Below, in pieces: positions 51,042 through 60,627 of a stretch of DNA of 64,000 nt. Numbering within the stretch: position 1 is the first letter of the stretch; every line of letters starts with the position of its first letter. The position numbers and the translations under genes were made by a program. This DNA is from Clostridium sp. OS1-26 (lineage in GTDB: Bacteria > Bacillota > Clostridia > Clostridiales > Clostridiaceae): contig NZ_CP133264.1 in NCBI RefSeq assembly GCF_030915445.1, positions 5,303,208 through 5,367,207 on the forward strand. The letters are read 5' to 3'. Below the pieces are notes generated by a model. It made no database searches. It had not been told where the DNA came from and saw nothing but the letters and a program-made list of their open reading frames with translations.

Positions 51042-51676
51042 CTAAGTCTCACGATACATTCCAAATTTTAAAATGTCAATATATTCATTAAACTCTTTAA
51101 TGATATTCTCTACATCATTAAAAACTTCATCTATAGGTCTATTTTTATATTTTTCAAGATACTTTTTAGAAATACCATCCATACACATCATCATCAGCTC
51201 TATAGCCTTTTTAGGATCAATTCCTTTTTGAATTTTGATGTATCTATATCTCCAAAAAATTCGGGCATATGCTTCACATAGTACTTATTATATCTTTCCG
51301 TAATCTCTTGTTTTAACGATTCCGGCATATTTGAAATTGCTGAAAAGACCAATCTATTTTTAAGAGGTTCTTCTTGGGTTATTTTTATCTTTATTATACT
51401 AATCCACATAATCCTTTCAAAAATATCCTTTGGCTCTTCTTTTTTCACAGCATAGTATCTATTTATTAAATGATCCATACAGTAGTCAAACACATAAAGA
51501 AACAGATTTTTCTTATTTCCAAAGTAATGAAATAATATACCTTTAGAAATATCTGCTTTTTTTACTATAGAATTTGTAGATGCTTTATCATATCCCTTCA
51601 AAGCGAATTCTTCAATACAAGCATCCAATATTCTGTTCTTTTTTTCCTCTGGTAAGCTTTCGAATCTATCAATCAA
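51042..51676 (-). pseudogene. TetR-family repressor of the export operon, frameshifted
   Basis: The start is a TTG at 51676 with GGGAGAG seven bases before it. The TetR helix-turn-helix is intact ('KASTNSIVKKADISKGILFH' then 'YFGNKKNLFLYVF'). The frame ends early at 51200 after 'DTSKFKKELILKRL'. Adding one A (on the coding strand) to the A5 run at 51225-51229 gives '...KFKKGIDPKKAIELMMMCMD' and continues to a stop at 51042, for 211 residues, a normal TetR length. The last third of the ligand/dimer domain is therefore lost as written. It is the last gene of the ATPase-permease-adaptor operon whose promoter carries two TetR-like operators. Confidence 0.8.
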
Positions 51677-51734
51677 TTATAATCTCTCCCACTTTATTCC
51701 TTAGCTAAATATCCTATATGAAATAGCTTTCACT

Positions 51735-52970
51735 TTATTTGTTTCTAATTTTCATTCCTTCTTTTATATTGTTATCAAGTTTAACTAATATCCTTTCTCC
51801 TGGTTTCAGTCCTTCTATTACTTCAATTGATTTTTCACTTTCTATCCCTTTTTTTATTTGTCTTATGACAGCTTTGCCGTTGTCCACAACAAATACACAG
51901 GAACTTCCTTTATAATCAAATACAGATGTATCCGGTACTACTAAGGCATCCTTTTTAACCTCTGTTATCACTTTTATATCTAAATCATAACCTGGTTTTA
52001 ATAATCCTGCTTCATCCTTTATTTCAATAGTTACTGGTACCCTCTTTTGGTTTACCCCTAAAGATGAGGTTATATTCTTTGCTTCCGGTGCTATTTTTGT
52101 AATCTTACCTATAATAGTTGAATTTCCTATAGGTTTTCCACTTACTTGAACCTCATTACCTATTTTAACCTTATAGATGTCATCAGACAATATATTTGCT
52201 TCAAGTTCTAAACTTTTAGTGTCTGCTACTAAAAATGCCGCTGTACCTGCAGTTACCGATGCATTCTCATTTATAAGCTTTTCAAGAATGACTCCATCAA
52301 CTGATGAAGCAACCTGCTGTTTTTCAATTTCTCTATTGATGGTATCCCTTAAAATAACCGCTTGTTTAACCTGAGATTCATATTGATTTTTCACATAATC
52401 AGGAGTACCACCTTTGATATCCTCCAATTGGAAATTTGCTGATTTTAAAGCGGCTTCAGCAGTTTTATATGCATCTTCAGCATTATTCAGTTCCTGTTTG
52501 CTTATACTTCCAGAACCATAAAGCGTCTTTGCATTATTTAAATTTCTAGATGCAGCATCATAAGTGACTTTAGCCTGGTCTACAGCTGCTTGTGCAACTT
52601 CTATTTTATTTACGCTATTTGCAATATCAGCGCCCTGCAGCTGAGCCTTGGCAGCCTCAATCTTTGCATTTGCATCTTGAAGCTTTAGCTCTAAGTCCCC
52701 TTTATCCATAATTAACAGTATATCACCTTTTTTTACGGCATCACCTACATTAACCTTAATGCTAGTTATCTTTCCTGAAGCATCAATATAAGCGGTTTGT
52801 TTTTTATTACTTTGAACTGTGGCAGTATCTTCAATGTACTGTTTAATTTCACCTTTTGATACAGCTGTAGTATCTACAGTCTGTCCATTTTGAAGCTTTA
52901 CATACACTAATGCACTAACCGTACATACTATCATTGGGGTAACTATCCAAAATAGCTTTCTTCTTCTCAT
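51735..52970 (-). CDS. Membrane fusion (HlyD/MacA-type) adaptor of an ABC exporter
   Basis: A 411-residue adaptor with an N-terminal membrane anchor (about residues 5-24). The lipoyl half motif 'KITSIKVNVGDAVKKGDILL' is followed by an alpha-helical hairpin of about 100 residues ('KIEAAKAQLQGADIANSVNK'...'ALKSANFQLEDIKGG'), the second lipoyl half 'SVDGVILEKLINENASVTAG' and C-terminal beta-barrel domains. It links to the FtsX-type permease and ATPase encoded upstream, forming a MacAB-like exporter. In a Gram-positive cell there is no outer membrane channel to meet. It follows the permease by 112 bp. Confidence 0.92.
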   Translation of the reverse strand: MRRRKLFWIVTPMIVCTVSALVYVKLQNGQTVDTTAVSKGEIKQYIEDTATVQSNKKQTAYIDASGKITSIKVNVGDAVKKGDILLIMDKGDLELKLQDANAKIEAAKAQLQGADIANSVNKIEVAQAAVDQAKVTYDAASRNLNNAKTLYGSGSISKQELNNAEDAYKTAEAALKSANFQLEDIKGGTPDYVKNQYESQVKQAVILRDTINREIEKQQVASSVDGVILEKLINENASVTAGTAAFLVADTKSLELEANILSDDIYKVKIGNEVQVSGKPIGNSTIIGKITKIAPEAKNITSSLGVNQKRVPVTIEIKDEAGLLKPGYDLDIKVITEVKKDALVVPDTSVFDYKGSSCVFVVDNGKAVIRQIKKGIESEKSIEVIEGLKPGERILVKLDNNIKEGMKIRNK

Positions 52971-53082
52971 ATAATTTACATCTCCTCTAAAAAATATAGA
53001 ATTAAACTACAAACTTCAGATTGTTCTAGTTAGATAACTTATTTTGAGACATAGCTGATTTTAAAGTTTCCTTTCTATTTGC

Positions 53083-55446
53083 CTATTCTTTATTCTTTAA
53101 AACTTCTATCATATCAATGGATTTGATTTTTTTCATTAAAATAAAATTAGTTATAACAGTAAATATAAGTGTAAGCGCTGTTGTAATAATATAAGTCTTA
53201 AATTCAACTACATAAGGAAAACTATAGGAATCTGTACTACTTGCAGACATAATAACTGCTCCAAGCCATCTTCCTAATGGCAATCCTACAACTATTCCCA
53301 ATACAGTAATAATATAATTTTCATTGAAGATTAACTTTTTAATTTCATTATCTTTAAATCCTAATACCTTTATAGTAGCCAATTCTCTCTGTCTTTCAAA
53401 AATATTTATAGTAGCAATGTTATATACAACAGCAATAAGAAGAACTGCTGCAAGCATAACCAATACTCCTATAGAGGATTTCATTGCTCCCATATTTTTC
53501 AACAGAGCATTAAGAGCATCTGTCTTTGATTCTACAGAATTTACTGCAGCCATATCTCTTAGCTTACTTTTAACTTCATTTTCAAAAGCACTGTTATCCA
53601 GCTTTATCACAGCTGAATTGGCCACCCTACCTTCCCCTAGCATACTGTTTATGCTATCCATGGAAACGTAAGTACTTAAGCCTAAATACTGAACCACAAT
53701 GCCCTTAACAGCTACCTCTTTCTTCTCTTTCCCTGGGTAGAAAAATTTTATATTTACACTGTCATTTGGTTTTACACCTAATGTATTTGCGAGTTTTTCA
53801 GATATAAGTATGCCATTTATTGGAAGACTTATAGCTTCCCCACTTTTATCTTCAACTTTATACATTTCAGGATTTTTTACAAGCGCAGTAAATCCTACAT
53901 CCTTGCTTCTCCAGCCATTTGATATTTCAACTCCGGTCTCAAGAACCGGTTCTATTGCTTTTACATGAGAAATATTCTTAATCTTATTTAATTCTTCTAT
54001 ACTTATTAATTTAGAGAAGTTAACTTTTATATCATAGTTCTGAATACTTCCATATTGCTGACTTATCATAAAATCAATAGAATCTTTCATGCTTAGAGCT
54101 ATCAAAAGTATAGCTGAAGAAAATATAATTCCTAAGGATGTCAATAAAGCTCGTTTTTTATATCTAAATAAGTTTCTTAATATAATCTTCCATAGGTACC
54201 CAATATTTCTCCATATTACTTTCACTTTTTCAATAATTATTTTTTTACCAATTTCCGGTGATTTTTCTCTCATAGCTTCACTAGGCATAATTTTAAAGAT
54301 AACTTTACAAGAATGGTACCCTGCAAATAAACAGAAAAATAGAGTTAGTATGGACGCTGGAAGTACAAGTTCCCCGTAAATTTTCGCACCTTCAAGAGGT
54401 AAGTTAAAATACTGATTAATAAGTTTAGTAAATCCCACTCCCATATAAGTTCCTAGTATATAGCCTATTAAACTTCCGATAACTGCAATAAGTGCAGAAT
54501 AACACATATAATAGGTAAGTACTTGTATATTAGTAAATCCTAAAGCCTTCAATACTCCAATCTGCACTCTTTGATTTTCAACCATTCTTCCCATCATAAT
54601 ATAGATAATAACTGAAGCAACCATAAGAAATATGATAGGGAACGTACCTCCCATAGATTGCAACTTTTTTATTTCTTGAGTTAGCATCATAGTACTTGTC
54701 TGTTCGTCTCTATCAATAACACTTTTTACTCCATAATTTTTTAGAGTCTTCTTTATATCATCCTTTACATTTTTAACATCGCTACCACTAGAAAGTTGAA
54801 TAGAAATATTATTTATAGATCCCTTAAAATCAAAAATTGCTTCACCGAAGGATTGTTTGATATATATTATCCCAAATTTTTTGTTATCAGGCATTAGTTC
54901 GCTTGCATCCTTCAAAGTATATACATATTCAGGACTTTTTACCGAAGCTACAACCTTTAACTTAACCTTATCTCCATTAATGATTGGATATATATAATCT
55001 CCTAATTTTAAATCATTTGCCTTGAAAAAATCCTGATCTACAAGGCATTGATTGCTATCTCCTTCTGAAAAATATCTACCAGATTTTATTACTATATCAT
55101 TTACTATATCTTTTTTTACCTCCGGAAGAGTTATAAATCTCAAAGTTGCATTTTCGCCTGAAATATTTATGCTAGCATCTTTAACAATTCTTCCTGTAGC
55201 TGCTTTTACATAGGGTAGCTCTTCTACCTTTTCTTTTATACCTGTAGGTGCCTTATAAAGATCTACCCAAAGATCTGCTAATTTATAATCTTCGTAGTAC
55301 TTTGCACTTGAATTAGAAAGATTTCTAAACATAGAATTTATTGATGTGTAAAAAGTAACTCCTAAAATAACAATAACTAATATAGAGACAAACTGTCCCT
55401 TTGATTTTCTTATATCTCTAAGTAAATTCCTGAATAAAATATTCAT
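53083..55446 (-). CDS. FtsX-type ABC transporter permease
   Basis: A 787-residue permease with two FtsX-like halves. Each has an extracellular MacB-type periplasmic region and three or four membrane helices (one near residues 18-40; clusters near 265-385, 430-455 and 660-785). 'IYIMMGRMVENQRVQIGVLK', 'ALGFTNIQVLTYY' and 'NIFERQRELATIKVLGFKDN' are characteristic. The ATG at 55446 overlaps the ATPase stop (TAATG), so the two are translationally coupled. It forms an exporter or mechanotransmission complex with the ATPase and adaptor. Substrate unknown. Confidence 0.93.
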   Translation of the reverse strand: MNILFRNLLRDIRKSKGQFVSILVIVILGVTFYTSINSMFRNLSNSSAKYYEDYKLADLWVDLYKAPTGIKEKVEELPYVKAATGRIVKDASINISGENATLRFITLPEVKKDIVNDIVIKSGRYFSEGDSNQCLVDQDFFKANDLKLGDYIYPIINGDKVKLKVVASVKSPEYVYTLKDASELMPDNKKFGIIYIKQSFGEAIFDFKGSINNISIQLSSGSDVKNVKDDIKKTLKNYGVKSVIDRDEQTSTMMLTQEIKKLQSMGGTFPIIFLMVASVIIYIMMGRMVENQRVQIGVLKALGFTNIQVLTYYMCYSALIAVIGSLIGYILGTYMGVGFTKLINQYFNLPLEGAKIYGELVLPASILTLFFCLFAGYHSCKVIFKIMPSEAMREKSPEIGKKIIIEKVKVIWRNIGYLWKIILRNLFRYKKRALLTSLGIIFSSAILLIALSMKDSIDFMISQQYGSIQNYDIKVNFSKLISIEELNKIKNISHVKAIEPVLETGVEISNGWRSKDVGFTALVKNPEMYKVEDKSGEAISLPINGILISEKLANTLGVKPNDSVNIKFFYPGKEKKEVAVKGIVVQYLGLSTYVSMDSINSMLGEGRVANSAVIKLDNSAFENEVKSKLRDMAAVNSVESKTDALNALLKNMGAMKSSIGVLVMLAAVLLIAVVYNIATINIFERQRELATIKVLGFKDNEIKKLIFNENYIITVLGIVVGLPLGRWLGAVIMSASSTDSYSFPYVVEFKTYIITTALTLIFTVITNFILMKKIKSIDMIEVLKNKE

Positions 55447-56153
55447 TACCACTCAATCCTTTCAGGTGGCTCAGGACTCTCATTAACAGTTACAGACTCA
55501 ACAGCACCGCTTCTAACTCTAATGACCCTGTCAGCCATAGCTGCAATAGCAGCATTGTGTGTAATAACTATTATTGTCTTATTCATACTTTTATTAATGT
55601 CGCATAAAAGCTTTAAAACCAATTTTCCGGTATTATAATCTAAAGCTCCTGTAGGTTCATCACATAAAAGCAGTAATGGATTCTTTACAAGAGCTCTCGC
55701 AATAGCTACTCTCTGTTGTTCTCCTCCTGAGAGTTGTGCTGGGAAATTTGATGATCTTTCACTTAATCCTACCTCTTTAATAATATCCTCGGGGTCTAAA
55801 GGATCATCACTAAGTGATTTAACCAGTTCCACATTTTCAAGTGCTGTAAGGTTTGCCATAAGGTTATAAAATTGAAATACAAATCCTATATTTTTTCGCC
55901 TGTACATAGTAAGTTGATTATCAGAATATCTAGTTATATCTTTTCCATCCACATAGACCTCTCCTGAGGTAGGTCTGTCCATTCCACCAATTATATTTAG
56001 AACTGTACTTTTACCAGAACCACTTGGTCCAAGTACTACTACAAATTCCCCTCTGAGGATTTCAAAATTCATTCCATCGGAAGCCTTTACGATTATTTCT
56101 CCCATAGTATATTCTTTTACAACATCTTTTACTACAACAATAGGATCTTTCAT
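55446..56153 (-). CDS. ABC transporter ATPase (LolD/MacB type)
   Basis: A 235-residue ATPase: Walker A 'VVLGPSGSGKSTVLNIIGG', Q-loop 'IGFVFQFYNLMANLTALENV', signature 'AQLSGGEQQRVAIARALVKN' and Walker B 'LLLCDEPTGALDYNTG' with the switch His in 'VITHNAAIAAMADR'. It is the first gene of the operon, close behind a promoter with two TTGACCA-type operators. The family works with FtsX-like permeases. Confidence 0.96.
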   Translation of the reverse strand: MKDPIVVVKDVVKEYTMGEIIVKASDGMNFEILRGEFVVVLGPSGSGKSTVLNIIGGMDRPTSGEVYVDGKDITRYSDNQLTMYRRKNIGFVFQFYNLMANLTALENVELVKSLSDDPLDPEDIIKEVGLSERSSNFPAQLSGGEQQRVAIARALVKNPLLLLCDEPTGALDYNTGKLVLKLLCDINKSMNKTIIVITHNAAIAAMADRVIRVRSGAVESVTVNESPEPPERIEW

Positions 56154-56179
56154 TTTTAATCACCTCATATCCATTTTCC

Positions 56180-56233
56180 TTGACCATTTGGTCAACTTGA
56201 TATTATTATGCTCCTTTTTGACCATGTAGTCAA
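56180..56233 (-). promoter_or_regulatory. Export operon promoter with two TetR-type operators
   Basis: TTGACCATTTGGTCAA (56180-56195) is a perfect palindrome and TTGACCATGTAGTCAA (56218-56233) a near-perfect one. On the minus strand TTGACT (-35) within the second site and CATAAT (-10) are 17 bp apart, and the first site lies just after the -10. A repressor bound here would block transcription; the TetR encoded last in the operon is the obvious candidate. Confidence 0.8.
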
Positions 56234-56330
56234 TAGAGAAATATAATAATTTTTCTTTAATTTAATGTTCTAAAGTTTTATAATTTAAGGATGTCTCAAT
56301 TCATAACGAAACTAAATTAGAGGTGATAAA

Positions 56331-57005
56331 ATGTTTAAAATTATGATAGTAGAAGATGATCATAAGATAAGAGAAATAATGATAGAAAACATAAAAAAGT
56401 GGAACTTTGATGCCATAGCAGTAGAAGACTTCAACGAAGTATTTCATACCTTTGTAAAATATGAGCCTGATCTAGTTCTAATGGATATAAATCTCCCCTG
56501 TTTTGATGGATTTTATTGGTGCAACAAGATAAGGGAAGTCTCCAGAGTACCTATAGTTTTTATATCTTCAAGAAATACTAATATGGACATAATAATGGCA
56601 ATAAATATGGGCGCAGATGACTTTATTCAAAAACCTTTTTCACTAGATGTACTAATAGCCAAGATAACTGCTATTTTAAGAAGAACTTATTCTTATTCAA
56701 ATATAGAATCAAATGTACTAGAGTATAAGAGCGCCATACTTAATCTCAAAGATTGCAACCTTATGTATAACGACGAAAAGATAGACCTCACCAAAAATGA
56801 ATTTAAAATCTTATACACACTTATGAAAAACAATAATGAAGTAGTTAGTAGAGATAAGATAATGAAAGTTCTTTGGGAAGATGAAAGCTTTGTAGATGAT
56901 AACACTCTAACTGTAAATATAAATAGACTTAGAAAAAAATTAAGTGATATGGGGCTAACAGATTTTATTCAGACTAAGAAAGGACAGGGATATATAATAC
57001 AATGA
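56331..57005 (+). CDS. OmpR-family response regulator, BceR-like
   Basis: A 224-residue regulator: receiver domain with the phosphorylation Asp in 'PDLVLMDINLPCFDGF', acidic pair 'IVEDDHK', Thr/Ser 'VFISSRN' and Lys 'FIQKPFSLDVL', then an OmpR winged helix ('LTKNEFKILYTLMKNNNEVV', 'DDNTLTVNINRLRKKL'). It overlaps the kinase gene by four bases (ATGA). With the adjacent Bce-type ABC transporter it should sense and resist cell-wall-active peptides. Confidence 0.95.
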   Translation: MFKIMIVEDDHKIREIMIENIKKWNFDAIAVEDFNEVFHTFVKYEPDLVLMDINLPCFDGFYWCNKIREVSRVPIVFISSRNTNMDIIMAINMGADDFIQKPFSLDVLIAKITAILRRTYSYSNIESNVLEYKSAILNLKDCNLMYNDEKIDLTKNEFKILYTLMKNNNEVVSRDKIMKVLWEDESFVDDNTLTVNINRLRKKLSDMGLTDFIQTKKGQGYIIQ

Positions 57006-58030
57006 GTTTAAAGGAATATTTAATAGATAAAATAAAATTTATTATTTTTTATGTATTACTGATGAGCTTTATATCTGCTGTGGTTTACTTAGATGGGTTG
57101 GTAAAAATACGGCTTGGAAATATACTATATATCAATGCTATAGGATTGACTTTGCTCTTATTATACTTTTTATTAGATTACTTTCCTATGAAAAAATATT
57201 ATAGCACCATAAACTATATAGCAAAGAATAGAAAAGAAGATATTCTAACTAGCCTACCTAAAGCTAAAAACTATGAGCAGGCTTTATGGAGTGAAATTGT
57301 AATGAGTATTTACAGAGAACAGCAGCAAAAACTTGATAAATTATATCAAGAAAAAAGCGAGAGTTCAGAGTTTATAGATTCCTGGGTACATGAAGTAAAA
57401 ACTCCTATTGCAGTGAGCAGACTTATAATCGAAAACAGCTGGAATAAATCTAAGGATGAGACTTTAAACAGCATAGAAGAAGAAATAGACAAAATAGAGA
57501 GCTGCATAGAACAGGCTCTCTACTATTCAAAAATAGATGATTTCTCAAAGGATTACTTTGTAAATGAAAACAATATTGAGAAGATAATAAAAGAACTGAT
57601 TAAAAAGAATGCTAAAGCTTTTATAAATAAAAAAATAAGCATAGAATTGTTAAACTTAGATGTGAATGTGTGCACAGATAAAAAATGGATACTGTTCATA
57701 ATAGACCAAATTTTATCTAACTCTTTAAAATACACTAATGAAAAAGGGAAAATAACAATAAATACTGAAACGAACAGTAAAGAAAAGGTATTGATTATAG
57801 AAGATAACGGTGTAGGTATAAAAGAAGAGGACCTTGATAGAGTGTTTAACAAGGGCTTTACAGGATACAATGGCAGAAAAGAATACAAGTCTACAGGCAT
57901 GGGGCTATATTTATCCAAAAAGTTAGCTATAAAACTAGGACATGATATAACTATAGAATCAGTATATGGCAAGTATACTAAGGTTAAACTTCACTTTCCT
58001 AAACTTATAGATTATTTTAAGCTAAATTAA
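57002..58030 (+). CDS. Intramembrane-sensing histidine kinase, BceS-like
   Basis: A 342-residue kinase with two N-terminal membrane helices (about 12-30 and 38-60) and almost no extracellular loop, the BceS architecture. The H-box is 'FIDSWVHEVKTPIAVSRLII', the N-box 'DQILSNSLKYTNEKG', and the G-box 'IEDNGVGIKEEDLDRVFNKG' with 'STGMGLYLSKKLAIKLGH'. Such kinases have no ligand domain; they read the activity of their ABC transporter. Here the transporter genes bceA-like (58199) and bceB-like (60628) follow. Confidence 0.94.
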   Translation: MSLKEYLIDKIKFIIFYVLLMSFISAVVYLDGLVKIRLGNILYINAIGLTLLLLYFLLDYFPMKKYYSTINYIAKNRKEDILTSLPKAKNYEQALWSEIVMSIYREQQQKLDKLYQEKSESSEFIDSWVHEVKTPIAVSRLIIENSWNKSKDETLNSIEEEIDKIESCIEQALYYSKIDDFSKDYFVNENNIEKIIKELIKKNAKAFINKKISIELLNLDVNVCTDKKWILFIIDQILSNSLKYTNEKGKITINTETNSKEKVLIIEDNGVGIKEEDLDRVFNKGFTGYNGRKEYKSTGMGLYLSKKLAIKLGHDITIESVYGKYTKVKLHFPKLIDYFKLN

Positions 58031-58114
58031 GACCTTGCTTCAATGTTACAAAAATGTAAGCTTTAATATTTACTTTGTAAGTTAAAAAAATGGATAATGC
58101 CACTGCCTTTATGT

Positions 58115-58159
58115 AAAATAAGGTTACAAACTTAGTTAAATGAGTTTTAACCTTATTTT
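58115..58159. terminator. Terminator between kinase and ATPase genes
   Basis: AAAATAAGGTTA and TAACCTTATTTT form a perfect 12-bp stem with T-run. It separates the two-component genes from the transporter genes, as in bce loci where the transporter has its own inducible promoter. Confidence 0.75.
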
Positions 58160-58198
58160 TATATAGGTTTAAATAAGCAAATACTAGGAGGCAATAAA

Positions 58199-58921
58199 AT
58201 GAATACTGTTGTAGATGTCAAAAATCTTAGAAAAATATATGGTTCAAAAGGTAATGTATATACTGCACTTGACAATATCGATTTGCAGATAAAAGAAGGA
58301 GAGTTTGTAGGTATAATGGGTCCTTCCGGAGCAGGGAAAACCACTCTTTTAAATGTAATATCAACCATAGATAAGCCTACTTCTGGAGCTATTAATATAG
58401 GCGGAGAAAATATAGTAGCTATGAATGAAGATAAGTTATCTTCCTTTAGAAGAAATAAGCTCGGATTCATATTCCAGGATTTTAACTTATTAGATACCCT
58501 AACTTTAAAGGAAAATATAATACTTCCTTTAACTCTTTCAAGAATAAAGACTACTTTAATAGATAAAAAAGTAATTAAAATAGCAGAAATCCTTGGAATA
58601 TCTGAGATATTAAATAAATATCCTCACGAGGTATCTGGTGGACAAAAACAGAGAGCTGCTGCTGCTAGGGCTATAATAACTGAACCTACATTGATACTGG
58701 CAGATGAACCTACAGGAGCTTTAGATTCAAAATCTTCTCAGGAACTGCTTCAATGCCTTACTGATTTAAATAAAAACAATGAAGCTACCATAATGATGGT
58801 AACTCACGATGCCTTTGCAGCAAGCTACTGTCAAAGAATACTCTTTATAAAAGACGGTAAAATATTTGCTGAACTTGTAAAAGGAAATAACTCACGCAGA
58901 GAATTTTTCCAAAAATATTAG
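58199..58921 (+). CDS. Bce-type ABC transporter ATPase
   Basis: A 240-residue ATPase: Walker A 'IMGPSGAGKTTLLNVISTID', Q-loop 'LGFIFQDFNLLDTLTLKENI', signature 'HEVSGGQKQRAAAARAIITE' and Walker B 'LILADEPTGALDSKSSQELL'. The 'ISTIDKPTSG' and 'FQDFNLLDTLTLKENI' blocks are typical of BceA rather than LolD. AGGAGG precedes the ATG. Its usual neighbour, the permease, is 1.7 kb away, with three redox genes in between on the same strand. Confidence 0.94.
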   Translation: MNTVVDVKNLRKIYGSKGNVYTALDNIDLQIKEGEFVGIMGPSGAGKTTLLNVISTIDKPTSGAINIGGENIVAMNEDKLSSFRRNKLGFIFQDFNLLDTLTLKENIILPLTLSRIKTTLIDKKVIKIAEILGISEILNKYPHEVSGGQKQRAAAARAIITEPTLILADEPTGALDSKSSQELLQCLTDLNKNNEATIMMVTHDAFAASYCQRILFIKDGKIFAELVKGNNSRREFFQKY

Positions 58922-59028
58922 ATATGTTGGCTGCTATTGGCGGTAAAAACAACGATATAATATAGGCATCTTTCACTTGTTATTTTATTTCAGATGTCAT
59001 AAATAAGTTGATATGGAGGTGTATATAA

Positions 59029-59598
59029 ATGAAGAAAGTAATTATTTCTACACTATTAGTAGTTATGAGTTTAAGTTTAGCAGCCTGTGGTTCAAAGGAG
59101 AACAAGACTTCAAAGGTCAACAGTTCAACTCAAGTTGAGCAATCTCAAAAAGGCACTTTTGCAGGTTTGAAGGTTATGCCTCAATTTAAGGTTAAGGATA
59201 TAGACGACAAAGAAGTTACAAATGACATATTTAAAGACAAAAAGGTTACTATGATAAACATATGGGGAACCTTCTGCGGCCCATGTGTAGAAGAGATGCC
59301 AACACTTCAAGAATTATATACGGAGTACAAATCACAAGGTTTTAATTTAGTAGGTATTGTTGCTGATGGAGATACAAATGAGGTACAAGCATTACAAATA
59401 TTAAAAAAGACAAAGACAGACTTTGTAAATTTAATACCAGATGAAAAGTTTAAAAATGATTTTGTTAGCAAAACTAAAGCTGTTCCGGTTTCAGTATTTG
59501 TAAACAGTAAGGGAGAGATCCTAGAAACTGTAGTAGGTTCAAAGAGCAAAGAGGAATACAAAAAAATAATTAAAAGAAATCTTCAGCAAATTAAGTAG
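59029..59598 (+). CDS. TlpA-like thioredoxin lipoprotein
   Basis: A 189-residue protein with a lipoprotein signal peptide (lipobox 'SLAACGSKENK', Cys about residue 20), a Ser/Gln-rich linker, and a TlpA/ResA-type thioredoxin domain with the active site 'WGTFCGPCVEEMPTLQELY' and cis-Pro 'KTKAVPVSVFVNSKGEILE'. It would act outside the membrane as a disulfide reductase. Electrons could come through the polytopic Fe-S protein encoded two genes downstream. GGAGGTG precedes the ATG. Confidence 0.93.
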   Translation: MKKVIISTLLVVMSLSLAACGSKENKTSKVNSSTQVEQSQKGTFAGLKVMPQFKVKDIDDKEVTNDIFKDKKVTMINIWGTFCGPCVEEMPTLQELYTEYKSQGFNLVGIVADGDTNEVQALQILKKTKTDFVNLIPDEKFKNDFVSKTKAVPVSVFVNSKGEILETVVGSKSKEEYKKIIKRNLQQIK

Positions 59599-59607
59599 GT
59601 GTGGAAT

Positions 59608-59742
59608 ATGAAGTACAGAATTAGAACTCTCTTATTTACAGTAAGTATACTGTTTATAGGCGCCGGGATATATAGAGGAGAAGTTCAGAAGGTATTAATA
59701 AAAGCTATAAATATTTGTTTGGAGTGCATAGGAATTGGATAA
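59608..59742 (+). CDS. CXXC-containing membrane microprotein (CD1871A-like)
   Basis: A 44-residue protein from the ATG at 59608, preceded by TAGGTGTGG. It has a basic start, one membrane helix ('LLFTVSILFIGAGIYRGEV') and a conserved tail ending 'KAINICLECIGIG' with a CxxC pair. This looks like the small CXXC proteins annotated as the CD1871A family in clostridia, which lie beside TlpA-like and membrane 4Fe-4S proteins. The stop overlaps the TTG start of the next gene by eight bases, supporting co-translation. A role as a redox relay is inferred. Confidence 0.75.
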   Translation: MKYRIRTLLFTVSILFIGAGIYRGEVQKVLIKAINICLECIGIG

Positions 59743-60580
59743 AATAAAGAGAAAATTAGTTCAAATAATAACGCTTATAAGTACTAATGGATACTTTAAG
59801 GGATTTTTAGAGGGCAGCATTTACAGTGGAAAATTAAAAAGCATATGTGTCCCTGGGCTTAATTGCTATTCCTGTCCTGGAGCCTTTGGTGCTTGTCCTA
59901 TTGGTTCTCTTCAGGCAGTTATATCAGACATAAAGTATAAGTTTTCCTTTTACATAGTTGGATTTTTAACTCTAATGGGAGTAACTATGGGAAGATTTAT
60001 ATGTGGATGGCTGTGCCCCTTTGGATTAATACAGGAGTTGCTAAACAAAATACCTTCCCCTAAATTTAAGGTCAGTAAAAGATTTGAAAAACTAAAATAC
60101 CTAAAGTATATAATACTTTTAGTATTTGTAATTTTACTTCCTATGTTCTGGGTAAATGATGTAGGCATGGGTAGTCCAACCTTCTGTAAGTATATATGCC
60201 CTGCTGGAACTCTTGAAGGAGGGATACCTCTTACTTTACTAGATACCTCTTTAAGATCCGCTGTAGGATTTTTGTTTGCTTGGAAATTAACCCTACTTAT
60301 AATCACAATAATTCTATCTATAATCATCTTTAGGCCCTTCTGTAGATTTATATGTCCCCTTGGAGCCATATATTCTATTTTCAATCCTATAAGTATTTAT
60401 AGATTAAAAATAGATAAAGATAAATGTACAAGTTGTGGTGCTTGTACTAAGAAGTGCAAAATGGATATAGAGGTTTATAAAAAACCAAACAGTTTGGAGT
60501 GTATAAGATGTGGTGAATGTAAATCTGCCTGTTCACAAGGCGCTATAAAGACATTAATAAGTATGAAAGATACAAAGTAA
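59735..60580 (+). CDS. Polytopic 4Fe-4S membrane protein (NapH/CcoG-like)
   Basis: A 281-residue protein starting at a TTG within the end of the microprotein gene. It has four or five membrane helices (including about residues 65-90, 120-142 and 178-205) and repeated cysteine motifs of the NapH type ('CPGAFGACPIGSLQ', 'CGWLCPFGLIQELL', 'CKYICPAGTLEGG', 'CRFICPLGAIYSIF'). It ends with two ferredoxin motifs ('CTSCGACTKKCKMDIE' and 'CIRCGECKSACSQGAI'). Such proteins pass electrons across the membrane; the TlpA-like lipoprotein is the likely acceptor. Confidence 0.9.
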   Translation: MDKIKRKLVQIITLISTNGYFKGFLEGSIYSGKLKSICVPGLNCYSCPGAFGACPIGSLQAVISDIKYKFSFYIVGFLTLMGVTMGRFICGWLCPFGLIQELLNKIPSPKFKVSKRFEKLKYLKYIILLVFVILLPMFWVNDVGMGSPTFCKYICPAGTLEGGIPLTLLDTSLRSAVGFLFAWKLTLLIITIILSIIIFRPFCRFICPLGAIYSIFNPISIYRLKIDKDKCTSCGACTKKCKMDIEVYKKPNSLECIRCGECKSACSQGAIKTLISMKDTK

Positions 60581-60627
60581 TGAAAATTGCTTATTAATAT
60601 AGAAATAAAAAACTGTAGGAGGAAAAA

